Assembly (NCBI GenBank): GCA_021801025.1
Contig: JAJYYK010000002.1
Span: 62,001 to 126,000, forward strand
Origin: Pseudomonadota bacterium
GTDB taxonomy: Bacteria > Pseudomonadota > Gammaproteobacteria > Burkholderiales > Sulfuriferulaceae
Reading direction: 5' to 3'
Length of the DNA stretch: 64,000 nt
Within the stretch, counting starts at the first letter, position 1. Each line of letters begins with the position of its first letter. A program made the translations under genes and the position numbers. This document shows positions 10,865 through 19,677 of the stretch, piece after piece. The notes below the pieces were generated by a model. The model ran no database searches. It was not told the origin of the DNA and saw only the letters and a list, made by a program, of their open reading frames with translations.

Positions 10865-11161
10865 ATGTCAGAATTGACCAATAATGAAATTGTCATTCAG
10901 GGAATTACCAGTGACGGGCGCACCTTCCGTCCCAGTGATTGGGCTGAACGTCTGTCGGGAGCTCTGTCCACATTTGGCGAAGATCATCGCATGAACTATT
11001 CACCCTATGTGCGCCCCACGACCATCAAAGGCATTAAATGTGTGGTTGTTGAAAAAAAATTACAGGAAGAACAACCTGCTACATTCGCTTTTCTCATGAG
11101 TTTCGCCAGTGGAAACGACCTGCAAGTGATTGATGGCGACGCTTTAAACGCACAGACCTGA
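10865..11161 (+). CDS. DUF3579 family protein
   Basis: A 98-residue protein with the family pattern IVIQGITSDGRTFRPSDWAE, STFGEDHRMNYSPYVRP, and a C-terminal NDLQV. DUF3579 is found mainly in betaproteobacteria and has no established function as far as I know. No membrane segment or signal peptide is visible. It is divergent from sodB and convergent with rsmE. Confidence 0.9.
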   Translation: MSELTNNEIVIQGITSDGRTFRPSDWAERLSGALSTFGEDHRMNYSPYVRPTTIKGIKCVVVEKKLQEEQPATFAFLMSFASGNDLQVIDGDALNAQT

Positions 11162-11206
11162 GTCACCACTGTAAACGGCGGTCGGCAACTTCCCGCTTCA
11201 ATCCGT

Positions 11207-11929
11207 TCAAAAATCCCCCCACAACATTTGCATAGCGCTCACAGCAGCAAGCGCCGCAGTTTCGGTGCGCAGAACCCGCGGTCCCAAGCGCACACCCACA
11301 AACCCGACCTGAAAAGCTTGCGCCATTTCCCCGGGATCGAATCCCCCTTCTGGCCCTGCGAGCAAACACACCCCAGCATTCGGTGGCGGCAATTCACGTA
11401 ATGTTAGTTTGGCCACGGGATCAAGCAGTAGACGCAAACCGGCGTCTGCATGGTGAACACCCTCATTAAAAGCAACAATGGGCAAGACTTCGGGCACCAC
11501 ATTGCGACCACATTGTTCGCACGCACTGATGACCAGTTGCTGCCAATGTTGCTGACGTTTTTGGGCGCGTTCGCCCGTCAAACGCACCACACTGCGCACA
11601 CATGCGACCGGCTGGATGCGTTGCACCCCCAATTCCACGGCTTTTTGCAGGGTAAAATCCATGCGTTCACCGCTGGAAATACCTTGTATCAACGTCACCG
11701 CCAAAGCAGATTCCCGGTGCGGCGTGATTGCATCCCCTATCTGGAGGATCACGCCATGTTTTTCCACCCGCACAATTTGGGCAGGCCACTCACACCCACT
11801 TCCATCAAATACCGCAACCATATCACCTGCTGCCAAACGCAACACTCGCACCGCATGGTGTGAAGCGGCTTCGGGCAAGACATAATCGGTATAGGGGATC
11901 GGCGACGTAGTAATAAAAAATCTTGGCAT
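11207..11929 (-). CDS. rsmE: 16S rRNA (uracil-1498-N3)-methyltransferase RsmE
   Basis: A SPOUT-class methyltransferase of about 240 residues that methylates U1498 of 16S rRNA. The N-terminal PUA-like part starts MPRFFITTSP and has HHAVRVLRLAAGD. The C-terminal knotted domain shows LLAGPEGGFDPGE and the RLGPRVLRTETA motif that binds S-adenosylmethionine. The ATG at 11929 gives the usual start of the family, though no clear ribosome site is present; ATG 11953 is an alternative. It is divergent from the thiol-redox gene at 12022. Confidence 0.95.
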   Translation of the reverse strand: MPRFFITTSPIPYTDYVLPEAASHHAVRVLRLAAGDMVAVFDGSGCEWPAQIVRVEKHGVILQIGDAITPHRESALAVTLIQGISSGERMDFTLQKAVELGVQRIQPVACVRSVVRLTGERAQKRQQHWQQLVISACEQCGRNVVPEVLPIVAFNEGVHHADAGLRLLLDPVAKLTLRELPPPNAGVCLLAGPEGGFDPGEMAQAFQVGFVGVRLGPRVLRTETAALAAVSAMQMLWGDF

Positions 11930-12021
11930 GGCGTTCAGCGGTTTTTCTGTCATGATATGATGCAAAATGTGCATGAGCAAATAAATTTGTTAATATTACC
12001 TGAAATAAACTCTGGAGCAAG

Positions 12022-12588
12022 ATGATGGTGAGTTTGCAAACCCCGGTGTGCCAGTTCGGCTGGCAAGCCCCTGAATTCGATTTACCCGGTGTTGATGGAA
12101 AACACCACACCCTAACCTCCAGCATGGGTGGAAATGGCTTGTTGGTCATGTTTATTTGCAATCATTGCCCCTATGTCCAGGCGATTTTGCCACGTTTGGT
12201 GCAAGATTGTCGTGAGTTGCAAACACACCACGGGATCAACAGTATCGCCATCATGTCCAACGATCCGGCAGACTACCCTGAGGACTCCTTCGACCATATG
12301 GCGCAGGTGGCCGCTCAGCATCAGTTCCCATTCCCTTATGTGATTGACGAAACGCAGGAAATTGCTCGCGCTTATCAGGCGGTGTGCACCCCTGATTTTT
12401 TCGGTCTCAACCGCTTCGGAGAACTTCAGTATCGGGGCCGTTTCAATGCCTCACGCAAAGACCCCGCGCCCGAATCAGTGCGACGGGATTTGTTTGAAGC
12501 CATGGCAGAAATTGCCAGCACGCAACGCGGCCCGCAAGACCAAATTCCCAGCATGGGTTGTTCAATCAAATGGAAACACGAAACCTGA
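12022..12588 (+). CDS. Thioredoxin-fold peroxiredoxin-like protein
   Basis: A 188-residue protein of the AhpC/TSA-redoxin superfamily. The opening APEFDLPGVDGKHHTL and the active-site region VMFICNHCPYVQAI are of the kind seen in small 'thioredoxin family' proteins close to alkyl hydroperoxide reductase, with cysteines in the CNHC pattern. No signal peptide is seen, so it is probably cytoplasmic. Its substrate is unknown. The gene ends four bases before the inositol-phosphatase-family gene, so the two are likely co-transcribed. Confidence 0.85.
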   Translation: MMVSLQTPVCQFGWQAPEFDLPGVDGKHHTLTSSMGGNGLLVMFICNHCPYVQAILPRLVQDCRELQTHHGINSIAIMSNDPADYPEDSFDHMAQVAAQHQFPFPYVIDETQEIARAYQAVCTPDFFGLNRFGELQYRGRFNASRKDPAPESVRRDLFEAMAEIASTQRGPQDQIPSMGCSIKWKHET

Positions 12589-12592
12589 TCCT

Positions 12593-13381
12593 ATGCTCAA
12601 AAAAATTGCCGATATCGTCACCAAAATTGCCAAAACCGAAGTCATGCCGCGTTATCTCAAAGTTGAGCATACCCGCAAACATGACGGCAGCCTGTTTACA
12701 GAAGCCGATTTAGCCTGTCAAAACGCCCTGATTGCTGCATTGACCGAACTGGCCGACTATCCGGTTGTCGGTGAAGAAATGAACGATGACGAACATTTAT
12801 GCGCCTGGCAGACAGGTCAGGACGGCCTGTGGTGCATTGACCCCATCGACGGCACCTCCAATTTCGTCAACGGCATCCCCTATTTCGCGGTATCTGTCGC
12901 ATTGATGCGTAATGGTCGCAGCATCATGGGCGTGATTTACGATCCGGTGGCTGACGAACTGTTCTGCGCGGAACAAGGCTGCGGTGCCACATTGAATGGC
13001 GTGCCTTTACCCCTTATCCATCACCAGCGAACTATGCAGCAAGCCTTGGCCGGGATAGAATTCAAGCGCATTCCCCCAGCACTGGCCGCGCGTATCGCTT
13101 TCAAGCCGCCCTATAGCTCACACCGGAATTTCGGCGCCAGCACGCTGGACTGGTGTTACCTGGCAGCAGGCCGGCTGGATATTTACCTGCATGGCGGACA
13201 AAAGTTATGGGATTATGCGGCAGGCAGCCTGATTTTGCAGGAGGCTGGCGGAATTTGTTGCAGCCTCGATCAAGCTGATTTTTGGGCAGATTATCCCTGG
13301 CAACGTTCAGTGATCGCAGCGCTTGACCCACAGCTGTTTGCCGAATGGAGCGAATGGATCACGACAATGCCCGCAGTTTAA
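12593..13381 (+). CDS. Inositol monophosphatase family protein
   Basis: A 262-residue Mg-dependent phosphatase of the IMPase/FBPase/CysQ superfamily. Metal-binding motifs are GEEMND, IDPIDGTSNF and the later LWDYAAGSLILQEAGG. Relatives act on inositol phosphate, histidinol phosphate or 3'-phosphoadenosine phosphate, so the substrate cannot be assigned. The ATG at 12593 lies four bases after the preceding stop. The frame is open to 12344 but that part overlaps the upstream gene in another frame and is not convincing. Confidence 0.88.
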   Translation: MLKKIADIVTKIAKTEVMPRYLKVEHTRKHDGSLFTEADLACQNALIAALTELADYPVVGEEMNDDEHLCAWQTGQDGLWCIDPIDGTSNFVNGIPYFAVSVALMRNGRSIMGVIYDPVADELFCAEQGCGATLNGVPLPLIHHQRTMQQALAGIEFKRIPPALAARIAFKPPYSSHRNFGASTLDWCYLAAGRLDIYLHGGQKLWDYAAGSLILQEAGGICCSLDQADFWADYPWQRSVIAALDPQLFAEWSEWITTMPAV

Positions 13382-13415
13382 CTTGAATATTGCGTAAATT
13401 AATGAGGCCAGGATC

Positions 13416-13805
13416 ATGGAATTTGATCTGAGGATCGCACAAGGTATCCTGGTCGTACATCTCATCGTCATCAGCTTTAATCTGTTTGGTTTAGCAGTGA
13501 TTCCTCTGGGCGCATGGCGGAACTGGTCGTGGGTACGGGTTTTCTGGTGGCGCGCACTGCACCTTTTTACCCTTTCCGTGGTTGCCATACAAGCCATTCT
13601 GGGGCGCGACTGTTTTTTGACCACCTGGCAAAGCCAAATGCAGGAGGCCGCAGGAAGAGCGGGCTACCGCCAACCCTTCATCCAAACCTGGGTGAACCAT
13701 CTTCTTTTTTGGCCTTTGCCGCTGGCTTTCTTTACCGCTGTTTATATTCTGGTATGGATTTACGTGCTCGTTCTCTGGTGGAAAGTGCCGCCCCGCCGGG
13801 GGTAG
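13416..13805 (+). CDS. DUF2784 family membrane protein
   Basis: A 129-residue hydrophobic protein with about three membrane segments: residues 8-30, 42-60 and 92-120. The family pattern is seen in the first helix with VVHLIVISFN, the conserved cysteine in GRDCFLTTW, and GYRQPFIQ before the last helix. Function is unknown. The ATG has an AGG-rich ribosome site. It ends six bases before the end of the convergent AlbA_2 gene and marks the left edge of the defence island. Confidence 0.8.
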   Translation: MEFDLRIAQGILVVHLIVISFNLFGLAVIPLGAWRNWSWVRVFWWRALHLFTLSVVAIQAILGRDCFLTTWQSQMQEAAGRAGYRQPFIQTWVNHLLFWPLPLAFFTAVYILVWIYVLVLWWKVPPRRG

Positions 13806-13811
13806 CGCCCT

Positions 13812-15215
13812 TTAGGCAGTGGGCAGTGACCGTTCTGATAGTTCTGGCTTTCTCCACGCAGAGCCCGCACCTTTTCTATCAGGAATGGGTTCAAGTAGAC
13901 TACGAGATTTTAAGCGGATAAAGACATTTTTCATAGTATTTTCACTTTTGATACCTGTCAGGTCTCTGGCAATGGTGTTGGTAATTTCATCGTGAGTTTC
14001 CATATATTTCAGAACTAACTCTTCGGGAGAACCGAGGCTTTCATGCCGAATCACGACAGTGAGGGAGTTTTCTTTTTCTACTATTAATGGCGCCTTCAGT
14101 CGCAACATTTCCATTGCACGAAATGCCGTATTTAACCCCTCACCGACATCTTTATTCGGAGGGTCTGGAAATTTGTTAATAAGTCGCACAATAGACGGAT
14201 TTCTAGCGCTCTGGGTTTCAAGAATATTCGAAATCGTTACATGTCCTGGAAGCTTACCAGGACTTTCAATCTCTACCCTATTATCGAATATCCGAACTTG
14301 AATGTCGGCGACAATGCTGTAATCCCTATGAAGCACCGCATTTGTAATTACTTCATGAAGCGTTTCGTCAGGATACTTAATATTCTCAAGCCCAACCTCT
14401 CCGAGCTTTTGGATTCCCTCAACGATGCGCTTTGTCTCCGCAACCGAGCGATATATAACGTTGTAGATATCGCCTTCAATGGTGGTGGGTATGCCTTCGA
14501 GAAATTCTCGCCCGATATCTTGTTCTTTTGTTCGATAGCGCATAATTTTAATGCTGCTTCTTTTTGGGAGATAGATTGCCGGCTCATCGCAAAAAAGCAA
14601 TATCCCAACGACTTTTGCATACCCCTCCTTTATCAGATCTTGATTATTTAGATATGTGACTGGTTCTCCGCTTGGAATAACATTGATTAAAAAGTTGATG
14701 ATTGAAAGACTATTTTCAATAGCGCGAAGTGGTACTTCGACCCATTCGTTTTCGAAAGTGATAATGCCCTTATCTAACTCTAGTTTTCTCAATTTTTCCG
14801 GAGTATCAATTTTCAGCTTACCAGCATTAATCCGTACAAACACATCCCCTGATGAAGCTTTTATGATTTCTTTAACTTTTTTGACAGTTATGTGAAGTAC
14901 AAGTCCATCCATTCCACTGGCTTTTAAGAATTCAAACTTAATATGGTTTCCAAATGGGTGGCATTGAAAAAGAACTTGCGTGAGGTCATTGGCGTCTTCC
15001 GGATCGATGAAGCCTTTCCAAGTGCGCTCCCCAGTGGCTGCATTCTCGGATATGCCAATGTATAAATCACCTCCAACTGCGTTTGCAAATGCTGAAACGG
15101 TTTCAGATAGCTTCGCCGGCCTAATTTCCTTTGCCTTAATGTCATTTAGAAAGTTTTCCTGAATGGTCAAAATATTAAGTGCTTGTGAATCATTGAGTTC
15201 GTAAACTGTATACAT
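13812..15215 (-). CDS. AlbA_2 (Schlafen-like) DNA-binding / ATPase-domain protein
   Basis: A 467-residue protein of the COG2865 type. The N-terminal AlbA_2 domain (about 15-130) carries NFLNDIKAKEIRPAKLSETVSA-like and GGDLYIGISEN blocks. A histidine-kinase-like ATPase domain of the HATPase_c_4 type follows (about 270-390) with ITNAVLHRDYS, VRIFDNRVEIESPG and GEGLNTAFRAM. The C-terminus resembles a winged helix. Family members are often annotated as transcriptional regulators or RecG-like helicases and recur in defence islands. It has an AAGGA ribosome site, lies 313 bases after hsdR on the same strand, and is AT-rich: two lines I counted, 14521-14640, are 40% GC. A role with the restriction system is inferred only from position. 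Confidence 0.82.
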   Translation of the reverse strand: MYTVYELNDSQALNILTIQENFLNDIKAKEIRPAKLSETVSAFANAVGGDLYIGISENAATGERTWKGFIDPEDANDLTQVLFQCHPFGNHIKFEFLKASGMDGLVLHITVKKVKEIIKASSGDVFVRINAGKLKIDTPEKLRKLELDKGIITFENEWVEVPLRAIENSLSIINFLINVIPSGEPVTYLNNQDLIKEGYAKVVGILLFCDEPAIYLPKRSSIKIMRYRTKEQDIGREFLEGIPTTIEGDIYNVIYRSVAETKRIVEGIQKLGEVGLENIKYPDETLHEVITNAVLHRDYSIVADIQVRIFDNRVEIESPGKLPGHVTISNILETQSARNPSIVRLINKFPDPPNKDVGEGLNTAFRAMEMLRLKAPLIVEKENSLTVVIRHESLGSPEELVLKYMETHDEITNTIARDLTGIKSENTMKNVFIRLKSRSLLEPIPDRKGAGSAWRKPELSERSLPTA

Positions 15216-15528
15216 GCAAGTTCCTTTTGTAGCCGGGGCATATGTGCTACCTGAGGTTAAATTCCACCTTATACCTAACTATGTAACTCAGGGGCTACGG
15301 ATAAACAAGGCATATTGTAAACACAAATTCAGATAACACTGGAAAAATGTTCAAGCATCCGAATGGCATGACACTTGGTTCAAGTATAGATCGGGGAACC
15401 AACAACTCGCATGATGTCTGACCATTTTATTATCGATACCAAACGATCAGCAACCTAATCTTGCCACCCTACGAATGACTGTTCTTGGCACCCACGCCCT
15501 TCAGTGACACGCTATTTACCACTCACAT
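15216..15528. other. Gene-free gap between hsdR and the AlbA_2 gene
   Basis: This 313-base stretch must hold the promoter of the AlbA_2 gene or connect it to the hsd transcript. I saw no clear terminator hairpin, RNA gene or repeat in it. Confidence 0.6.
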
Positions 15529-18500
15529 TCAAGCCGCAGCTTTAAGCTTGATATCCGCTAAAACTTTAACAATTTCCCCCACCTTGCCCGACGGAAACAC
15601 ACCTTCCGGCCCCAGCGGATTGATGTCGGTGAAGGGCGATTCATACAACCTGTCTGCCTCCATGACGCCATTTTCCGTCAGATATTGCACAATCAGGTCA
15701 ATGAATTCAATCTGATTGGCGCTGACTGCTGTGCCTGTTACGAACTGATTGAGGGCTGCTTTCGCTGTTTCGCGGTCCAATCCAACCAGCGCGCGTATAA
15801 AAATTCCCAGACCATGACTTTGTTCTTTGGCCAGGTTGATGATTTCACTGGAGCCACCTGCTTCAACCAGCATCCGCTCAAGTTCCATCAAATCCGTTGT
15901 CGTGAGTGCCTGATTTCTGCGCAGGCGCTGCAGTGAGACATGATTTTCATGGGCTTTGAGAAATTGCCGTGCTTTTTCTTTGAATTTCGCCAAATCCATA
16001 CCCGCACTGACTTGTGGCAAGTCTATCTCGGTGGCTTCGCCCAATTCATCTTCAAAATTGGTGTAGACGATTTTTTTCTTGCTCTTTTCGATCAACTTCA
16101 CCAATGCGCGCAGCCGCTTGCGAACCACTTCCAGCATCGGTACCGTAATATTTTCCCACCACTCCTCGCTGGCAATCGCCTGTATCAGCACAATATGCGC
16201 CTGAATGGCTGGAATGACTGCTTGTGATTCCAGCGCGGCGGCAATGGCCTGAATTTTTTCGCGCATGCTGGCGAAATCGGGGTTAGCTTGCAGGATGGAA
16301 AGTTGAGTGCGCAGCACCAACAGGTCGAAGCGTTTGGCATCTTCGTCTTCATCAGTCAGTTCTGTCGGCAATCTGGCCACATTTTGCACCAGTTCGTTGA
16401 AATCCTCCGCCTCCAGTTTCTTTTGCCATGCCTCTGATTTGCTGTATTTTTCAACCGATTTGCGCTGTGGGCGCACCACAAAATTATTGGTGTTCATCGC
16501 CGCCACGCGCTGGTGCATCTCGTCTGTCAGTACGAAGCGCAATTGTGATTCATCCAGCGGATCATGATAAACGTCAACCTGCTCACCCACTTGTGCATCG
16601 CCCGTCACAATTTTCTTGTCCAGTTCGGCAATCATATCCAGCCGCGCTTTAAATAGGCGGGTGCTGAGTGGCTCGGCGGATGAGCCGCCAGTGTGCTCAG
16701 GGTTTTCACTGAAGAATTCGAGATTCTGGCAGTAATCGAAGATATAGAACTGTTGCTTATCCTTGCCCGGCCCGAACAAATCCGGACACAGGCGAGTGCC
16801 ACGTCCGAGCATCTGCCAGAATTTGGTCCGTGCCCGCACAATCTTGAAAAATACCAAATTCACAATTTCTGGCACGTCAATGCCCGTATCCAGCATGTCC
16901 ACTGAGATGGCGATGTGAGGCGCTTTGTCCTTTTCAGAAAAATCATCAATCAGCGTCTGTGCGTAGGTGGTTTTATAGGTCACCACACGGGCAAAATCGC
17001 CATGGTAATGCGGGTAATTCACGTTAAAACGTTCAGCAATGAATTCGGCATGGGCATTGTTTTTGGCAAAAATAATGGTTTTACCCAGGCGGTCTCCGCC
17101 TGCAACTTTCTGCCCCTTGGTCATCAGATGCGCCAAAACCTTATCGACTGTGTCCGTATTGAACAGCCACTGGTTAAGTGCCCCGGCATCCACTGCATCA
17201 GGTGTGGTGCCTTCCTCGTTCCACTCCAGTTCATCCCACTGGTCTTTTTCTTCTTCGCTGAGATCGTCGTATTTGATACCTTCGCGCTGGAACCTGAGCG
17301 GCACTGAAACGGCTTTGGGTGGCACCAAATTGCCGTCTGCCACGGCTTCATCCAGTGCATAGGCGTCTGTCGGCACGCCACTTTCCAGATCGAACAGCCC
17401 ATAGGTATTGTGGTCAATCTCATCCTTGGGCGTGGCGGTCAAACCCACCAGCAAGGCATCGAAATAATCAAAAATGGCACGGTATTTCTGGTACACCGAA
17501 CGGTGTGCCTCGTCGATGACAATCAGGTCAAAATGTCCCACGCCGAAACGGCGCTGTCCGTCACTCGCATCATCGATCAAACCCATCATGGTGGGGTAAG
17601 TGGAAAGAAACACGCGACCTTCGGTGTGTTTCTCCGTGACCAAATTCACTGGGGAAGCATCCGGCAAATGGATTTTAAACGCTTTCACAGCCTGCCCCAC
17701 CAGTGCGACACGATCAGCCAGAAACAGCACGCGCTTTACCCAGTTACAACGCATCAACAAGTCAGCAAGCGCAATCACGGTACGGGTTTTGCCTGCGCCC
17801 GTTGCCATCACAATCAGCGCCTTGCGTTGATTGTCCCGTTCAAAGGCCTCCCCAATGCGACGCACGGCACGGGTCTGATAATAGCGGCCAACGATGTCGG
17901 TATTAATCACGGTGGTGGCCAGCGGCTTGCGAATGCTGCGGCGCTGTATCATCAATTCCAGTTCAGGTTTTTTATAAAAGCCCTGGATGCTGCGCGGCGG
18001 GTAGTTCACATCATCCCATAACCAATGATCATAGCCGTTGGAGCAGAAAATCACTGGCCGTTGCCCGTACTGATGTGCCAGGCAGTCGGCGTACAACTTG
18101 GCTTGTTGTTGACCAATTTTGGCGTCTTTCCTGGTGCGTTTCGCCTCAATCAACGCCAGCGGCTTGCCATCATCGCCCCACAGCACATAATCCACATAGC
18201 CTTTGCCTTGCGTATTAGGCATGCCAGTGACTTCAATTTCAAAGTTTTTTTCAGCGCTGAGTTCCCAGCCCGCTTCTTTCAGCAGCAAATCAATGAAGTA
18301 ATCGCGGGTCTCGGCTTCCGAGTAATCATGGGTGTCAGGTTGCGCCGCGTTGGCTTTGCGCGCTGCGGCAACTTCTTCACGAAGCTGTTTGAGTTCACTA
18401 TCGAGTGCCGCCTTATCCGACAGAAGCGCGGTAAGGTTTTTATCGCGCTCGTGCAGTTGTGCTTCCAATTGCTGGAGTTGCTCAGATGTTTGCGCTAGGG

Positions 18501-18942
18501 TGGCGGATGGTTGCGGCAACAGCGCTGCCGAAAACGTCAAATTTGGCGCAGGGCGCGATTTTTGCCCATAAGTGCGCGCCAACCAAAAGCACACATGAAA
18601 CAACTCGCGTGTTGCCGTCAGCGCATCACTGGGCAGGATTTTACGCGTGCTGTGTACAGCCAGATTGCCCAAGTCTTTAATTAGCTTGGACTTGGTAAAT
18701 ACCGCGTCGCCCACCGTCCGGCGGAACGTCGGTTCATGAATCAGTGCGCTCAAATGGTCCTGGTAAGGTAATTTCAGCGCTGGATCATATTTGTACAGCC
18801 AAGCCACCGTCAGTTCCAGGGTGCGCCGTACATAAAAGCACGCCGCACGCGCATCGCTCTGTGCCATACGCTCCGCTTGAGTGGCCGATTCAAACAGTAG
18901 CGGCCATTCTGGTTGCAGGAATTGAAAGTTGGAGGTGGTCAA
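15529..18942 (-). CDS. hsdR: Type I restriction endonuclease R subunit (EcoEI-like), N-terminal DUF4145
   Basis: A 1137-residue motor/nuclease subunit. Order: DUF4145 domain (about 1-130), a coiled coil (about 150-200), the HSDR_N nuclease with D251 and the E266-A-K268 catalytic pair, then SF2 translocase motifs MATGAGKT (380-387) and DEAH (477-480), and a C-terminal EcoEI-type helical region. Residues 91-97 (LGNLAVH) align with the HEPN active-site block of the adjacent HepT but lack its arginine. The start is TTG at 18942 in a four-base TTGA overlap with hepT, with AGGA about eleven bases upstream. It needs HsdM and HsdS to cut DNA. Confidence 0.95.
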   Translation of the reverse strand: MTTSNFQFLQPEWPLLFESATQAERMAQSDARAACFYVRRTLELTVAWLYKYDPALKLPYQDHLSALIHEPTFRRTVGDAVFTKSKLIKDLGNLAVHSTRKILPSDALTATRELFHVCFWLARTYGQKSRPAPNLTFSAALLPQPSATLAQTSEQLQQLEAQLHERDKNLTALLSDKAALDSELKQLREEVAAARKANAAQPDTHDYSEAETRDYFIDLLLKEAGWELSAEKNFEIEVTGMPNTQGKGYVDYVLWGDDGKPLALIEAKRTRKDAKIGQQQAKLYADCLAHQYGQRPVIFCSNGYDHWLWDDVNYPPRSIQGFYKKPELELMIQRRSIRKPLATTVINTDIVGRYYQTRAVRRIGEAFERDNQRKALIVMATGAGKTRTVIALADLLMRCNWVKRVLFLADRVALVGQAVKAFKIHLPDASPVNLVTEKHTEGRVFLSTYPTMMGLIDDASDGQRRFGVGHFDLIVIDEAHRSVYQKYRAIFDYFDALLVGLTATPKDEIDHNTYGLFDLESGVPTDAYALDEAVADGNLVPPKAVSVPLRFQREGIKYDDLSEEEKDQWDELEWNEEGTTPDAVDAGALNQWLFNTDTVDKVLAHLMTKGQKVAGGDRLGKTIIFAKNNAHAEFIAERFNVNYPHYHGDFARVVTYKTTYAQTLIDDFSEKDKAPHIAISVDMLDTGIDVPEIVNLVFFKIVRARTKFWQMLGRGTRLCPDLFGPGKDKQQFYIFDYCQNLEFFSENPEHTGGSSAEPLSTRLFKARLDMIAELDKKIVTGDAQVGEQVDVYHDPLDESQLRFVLTDEMHQRVAAMNTNNFVVRPQRKSVEKYSKSEAWQKKLEAEDFNELVQNVARLPTELTDEDEDAKRFDLLVLRTQLSILQANPDFASMREKIQAIAAALESQAVIPAIQAHIVLIQAIASEEWWENITVPMLEVVRKRLRALVKLIEKSKKKIVYTNFEDELGEATEIDLPQVSAGMDLAKFKEKARQFLKAHENHVSLQRLRRNQALTTTDLMELERMLVEAGGSSEIINLAKEQSHGLGIFIRALVGLDRETAKAALNQFVTGTAVSANQIEFIDLIVQYLTENGVMEADRLYESPFTDINPLGPEGVFPSGKVGEIVKVLADIKLKAAA

Positions 18943-19307
18943 AGCCTATCCTGTAAAGTCATGATCTGACGAATTTGCTGGTGCAGTTCAGGCAACTCCT
19001 CGTGTATGGTCTTCCAGACCAACTCTAAATCTATTTTGAAATAACCATGCGCCACCCGATTTCGCATGGTGTACATGATCATCCAGGGTATTTCGGCATG
19101 AGCCGCAGCATAGGCTTGATGATAGCGCTCAATGTTATGCGATGCTTCGCCAATAATTTCAAAATTTCGGATGACCGCATCCTGAGTTTTTTCGTCATTC
19201 AGAAAAGTGACCTCGACCATGTCTTCCACATAGCGATGAATACGCTCCATGGCAACAACGATATGTTCAAGGTAATCACGGATACGCAAAACATCAGATT
19301 TACTCAC
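18939..19307 (-). CDS. hepT: HepT-like HEPN ribonuclease toxin (DUF86)
   Basis: A 122-residue all-helical HEPN toxin. The catalytic RX4HXY motif is intact as R82-N83...H87-G88-Y89 in MRNRVAHGYF, and the IIGEAS block that precedes it in DUF86 proteins is present. HepT proteins cleave RNA and are silenced by the partner nucleotidyltransferase, which adds AMP groups to the motif tyrosine; this is established for characterised pairs and inferred here. The start is GTG in a GTGA overlap with mntA, with GGAG eight bases upstream. The stop overlaps the hsdR start by four bases. Confidence 0.92.
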   Translation of the reverse strand: MSKSDVLRIRDYLEHIVVAMERIHRYVEDMVEVTFLNDEKTQDAVIRNFEIIGEASHNIERYHQAYAAAHAEIPWMIMYTMRNRVAHGYFKIDLELVWKTIHEELPELHQQIRQIMTLQDRL

Positions 19308-19594
19308 ACCAACTCCGCTTCACGCATCACTTGGTCACGAAATTTGTCGGGCAAGGCTTTGGGGGTCAGCACATCAACCGTAACGCTGAGCAACTGAGCG
19401 ATTTCATATTGGATTTTAGCAATATCCATCAGGGTGGTGGCTGATGTCGGATTTACCAACAAATCCAGATCACTGCCTTCGGTATCGTCGCCATGCAGCA
19501 CTGATCCGAATACGCGGACGTTGGTGACCCGATGGCGCAACGCAATAGCACGGACGGCATCGCGGTGGGTTTGCAAAGCTAAGGAAGGACGCAT
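19304..19594 (-). CDS. mntA: MntA-like minimal nucleotidyltransferase antitoxin
   Basis: A 96-residue minimal nucleotidyltransferase. The GSX10DXD signature is complete: G30-S31, then ten residues, then D42-L43-D44. A third acidic residue is at D74 in SVTVDVLTP. This family modifies the cognate HEPN toxin by AMP transfer. The ATG at 19594 has GGAG about eleven bases upstream; a longer frame to 19642 looks unlikely. It follows hsdS by 83 bases and overlaps hepT by four, so it probably belongs to the hsd transcript, although an internal promoter in the 83 bases cannot be excluded. Confidence 0.92.
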   Translation of the reverse strand: MRPSLALQTHRDAVRAIALRHRVTNVRVFGSVLHGDDTEGSDLDLLVNPTSATTLMDIAKIQYEIAQLLSVTVDVLTPKALPDKFRDQVMREAELV

Positions 19595-19677
19595 GAGGTT
19601 ATCTCCAGTAAAACCATGGCTAACATAGCATATTTTGTACAACGGCGCGATGATTGACGTAGCGAGTCAGCACACAT

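Noticed and set aside
12344-12592. Upstream extension of the inositol-phosphatase-family frame
   Set aside because: It overlaps the preceding thiol-redox gene; homology begins at the ATG at 12593.
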